From NCBI GenBank assembly GCA_018238625.1, contig JABCSY010000041.1:1-34231 (forward strand): a stretch of 34,231 nucleotides of DNA. The letters run 5' to 3'. A program made the position numbers and the translations under genes. Source of the DNA: Promethearchaeota archaeon (GTDB lineage Archaea; Asgardarchaeota; Lokiarchaeia; Sigyniarchaeales; SOKP01). Within the stretch, counting starts at the first letter, position 1; each line of letters begins with the position of its first letter. The notes under the pieces are model-generated. The model did not search any database, was not told the origin of the DNA, and saw only the letters and a program-made list of their open reading frames with translations. Shown here in pieces: positions 33,627 through 34,231 of this stretch.

Positions 33627-34231
33627 TTACAGTAAATCTGAAGGCAAAATCGGGTTTACAAGCAGATTCCTAAAGTTTTTAACAGAAGGGAATTCACCAT
33701 ATTTGTTTTTTATGAGATTGCTTCCAAGATTATACGAAAAAGCAGTTGTTGAATATGTAGGGCTAGAAATTAATTTTAGTAGATTTCTTATGTCTTTTTG
33801 GTTAAAGATTTCATAGCTTTTTGCGTATCGAATTAAAGATTCTTCGCTCCATTCGTCAATAAGAGCGTGATAAGCAAGGTTATACCATAAAAGCGATTGT
33901 TTTCCTTTTGCTTTGTATTGCATCGCCAATACATCAAGAGAATCTTCCTTTGACGAGTCTAGACAAAAGTTTTGTAATCCAATTTCTGCTCGCTCTCGAT
34001 AAGAGAAGAGCACATTAGAAGCCATATCTGCTATTCCTTCGCTAATAATGAGTTTTGGTGATTTAAGTATTAATATTGAATGTTCGAATTGATTTAACTC
34101 GCAATATAACCTCTGTTCTTTGACGGAAAATTCCATATGGTGTCCAGGATACCCCTCGTGAGCGGCAGCAGACAAAAAAACGGTCCAATACATGTTATAA
34201 TATGGATTGATCTCTAAACGGGAGCGAAAAT
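33627..34231 (-). CDS. DUF885-family metallopeptidase-like protein, right copy (5' end outside window)
   Basis: The frame is open to the window edge; residues FRSRLEINPYYN precede the ATG at 34193, matching the left copy, so that ATG is internal. HEGYPGHH lies at 34137-34160. The C-terminal 188 residues are collinear with the left copy, and both end PILPSDL plus one residue. The metal motif is intact in both, so both may be functional. One difference is Cys to Ser just before the conserved Glu-Gly (ISEGIA against ICEGIA). Confidence 0.85.
   Translation of the reverse strand, partial: FRSRLEINPYYNMYWTVFLSAAAHEGYPGHHMEFSVKEQRLYCELNQFEHSILILKSPKLIISEGIADMASNVLFSYRERAEIGLQNFCLDSSKEDSLDVLAMQYKAKGKQSLLWYNLAYHALIDEWSEESLIRYAKSYEIFNQKDIRNLLKLISSPTYSTTAFSYNLGSNLIKNKYGEFPSVKNFRNLLVNPILPSDLL

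Larger units (their letters stand above)
33340..34231 (-). repeat. Right arm of a window-bracketing inverted repeat
   Basis: It pairs in inverted orientation with 600-1410 and is cut by the window end. Recombination between the arms would invert the roughly 32 kb between them, although divergence (about 71% at protein level) makes this less likely today. Confidence 0.85.

Overview
The window looks like a piece of an AT-rich archaeal genome, most probably an Asgard archaeon (Lokiarchaeia-like). Archaeal information-processing genes dominate: Nop5 and fibrillarin, GatD/GatE, archaeal-type S-adenosylmethionine synthetase, RNase HII, Elp3 and ribosomal protein uL2. The Asgard reading rests on a roadblock/LC7 protein, two AN1 zinc-finger membrane proteins and a Vps29-like phosphoesterase, all common in Asgard genomes. 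Both TATA-driven, nearly leaderless starts and Shine-Dalgarno starts inside operons can be seen. No tRNA, rRNA, CRISPR array or insertion sequence was found.

Layout. The window is bracketed by two inverted copies of a DUF885 metallopeptidase-like gene (left end on +, right end on -, both cut by the window edge). Each copy is followed by a matching noncoding block of about 142 bp that runs into a 9-codon mini-ORF starting Met-Pro-Gly-Gln. From the left come hypB, an AN1-rhomboid protein and an AN1-site-2-protease protein (all -), two tiny zinc-knuckle genes meeting tail to tail, and the S-adenosylmethionine synthetase (-). A divergent promoter with ATGCAT repeats leads to an HTH-CBS regulator, a COG1395-type regulator and rnhB (+). 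A ferric-reductase-like heme membrane protein with a small Asp-rich partner and the nop5-flpA pair follow on the - strand.

The middle holds pyrD-pyrK (+), abutting without a gap a SAP/SWIM/TIR three-module protein (-), which is divergent from elp3 (+). After a 515-bp AT-rich gap come an unrecognised RHH-like protein, a glycyl radical enzyme with an altered active-site motif, gatE-gatD, an isolated rpl2 (uL2), purB-purM, a PfkB kinase, a CPBP membrane protease, the Vps29-like phosphoesterase and a roadblock protein. The right end has an alpha/beta hydrolase interrupted by an in-frame TGA (-), nadC (+) and a NikR-like RHH protein without nickel ligands (-).

Most of the content is housekeeping: nucleotide synthesis (pyrD/pyrK, purB/purM), NAD synthesis (nadC), rRNA and tRNA modification, and Gln-tRNA formation. 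The least ordinary items are the SWIM-TIR protein, the inverted DUF885 plus mini-ORF modules, the glycyl radical enzyme with Gly where the usual Glu sits, the neighbouring AN1-fused membrane proteases, and the TGA-interrupted hydrolase.
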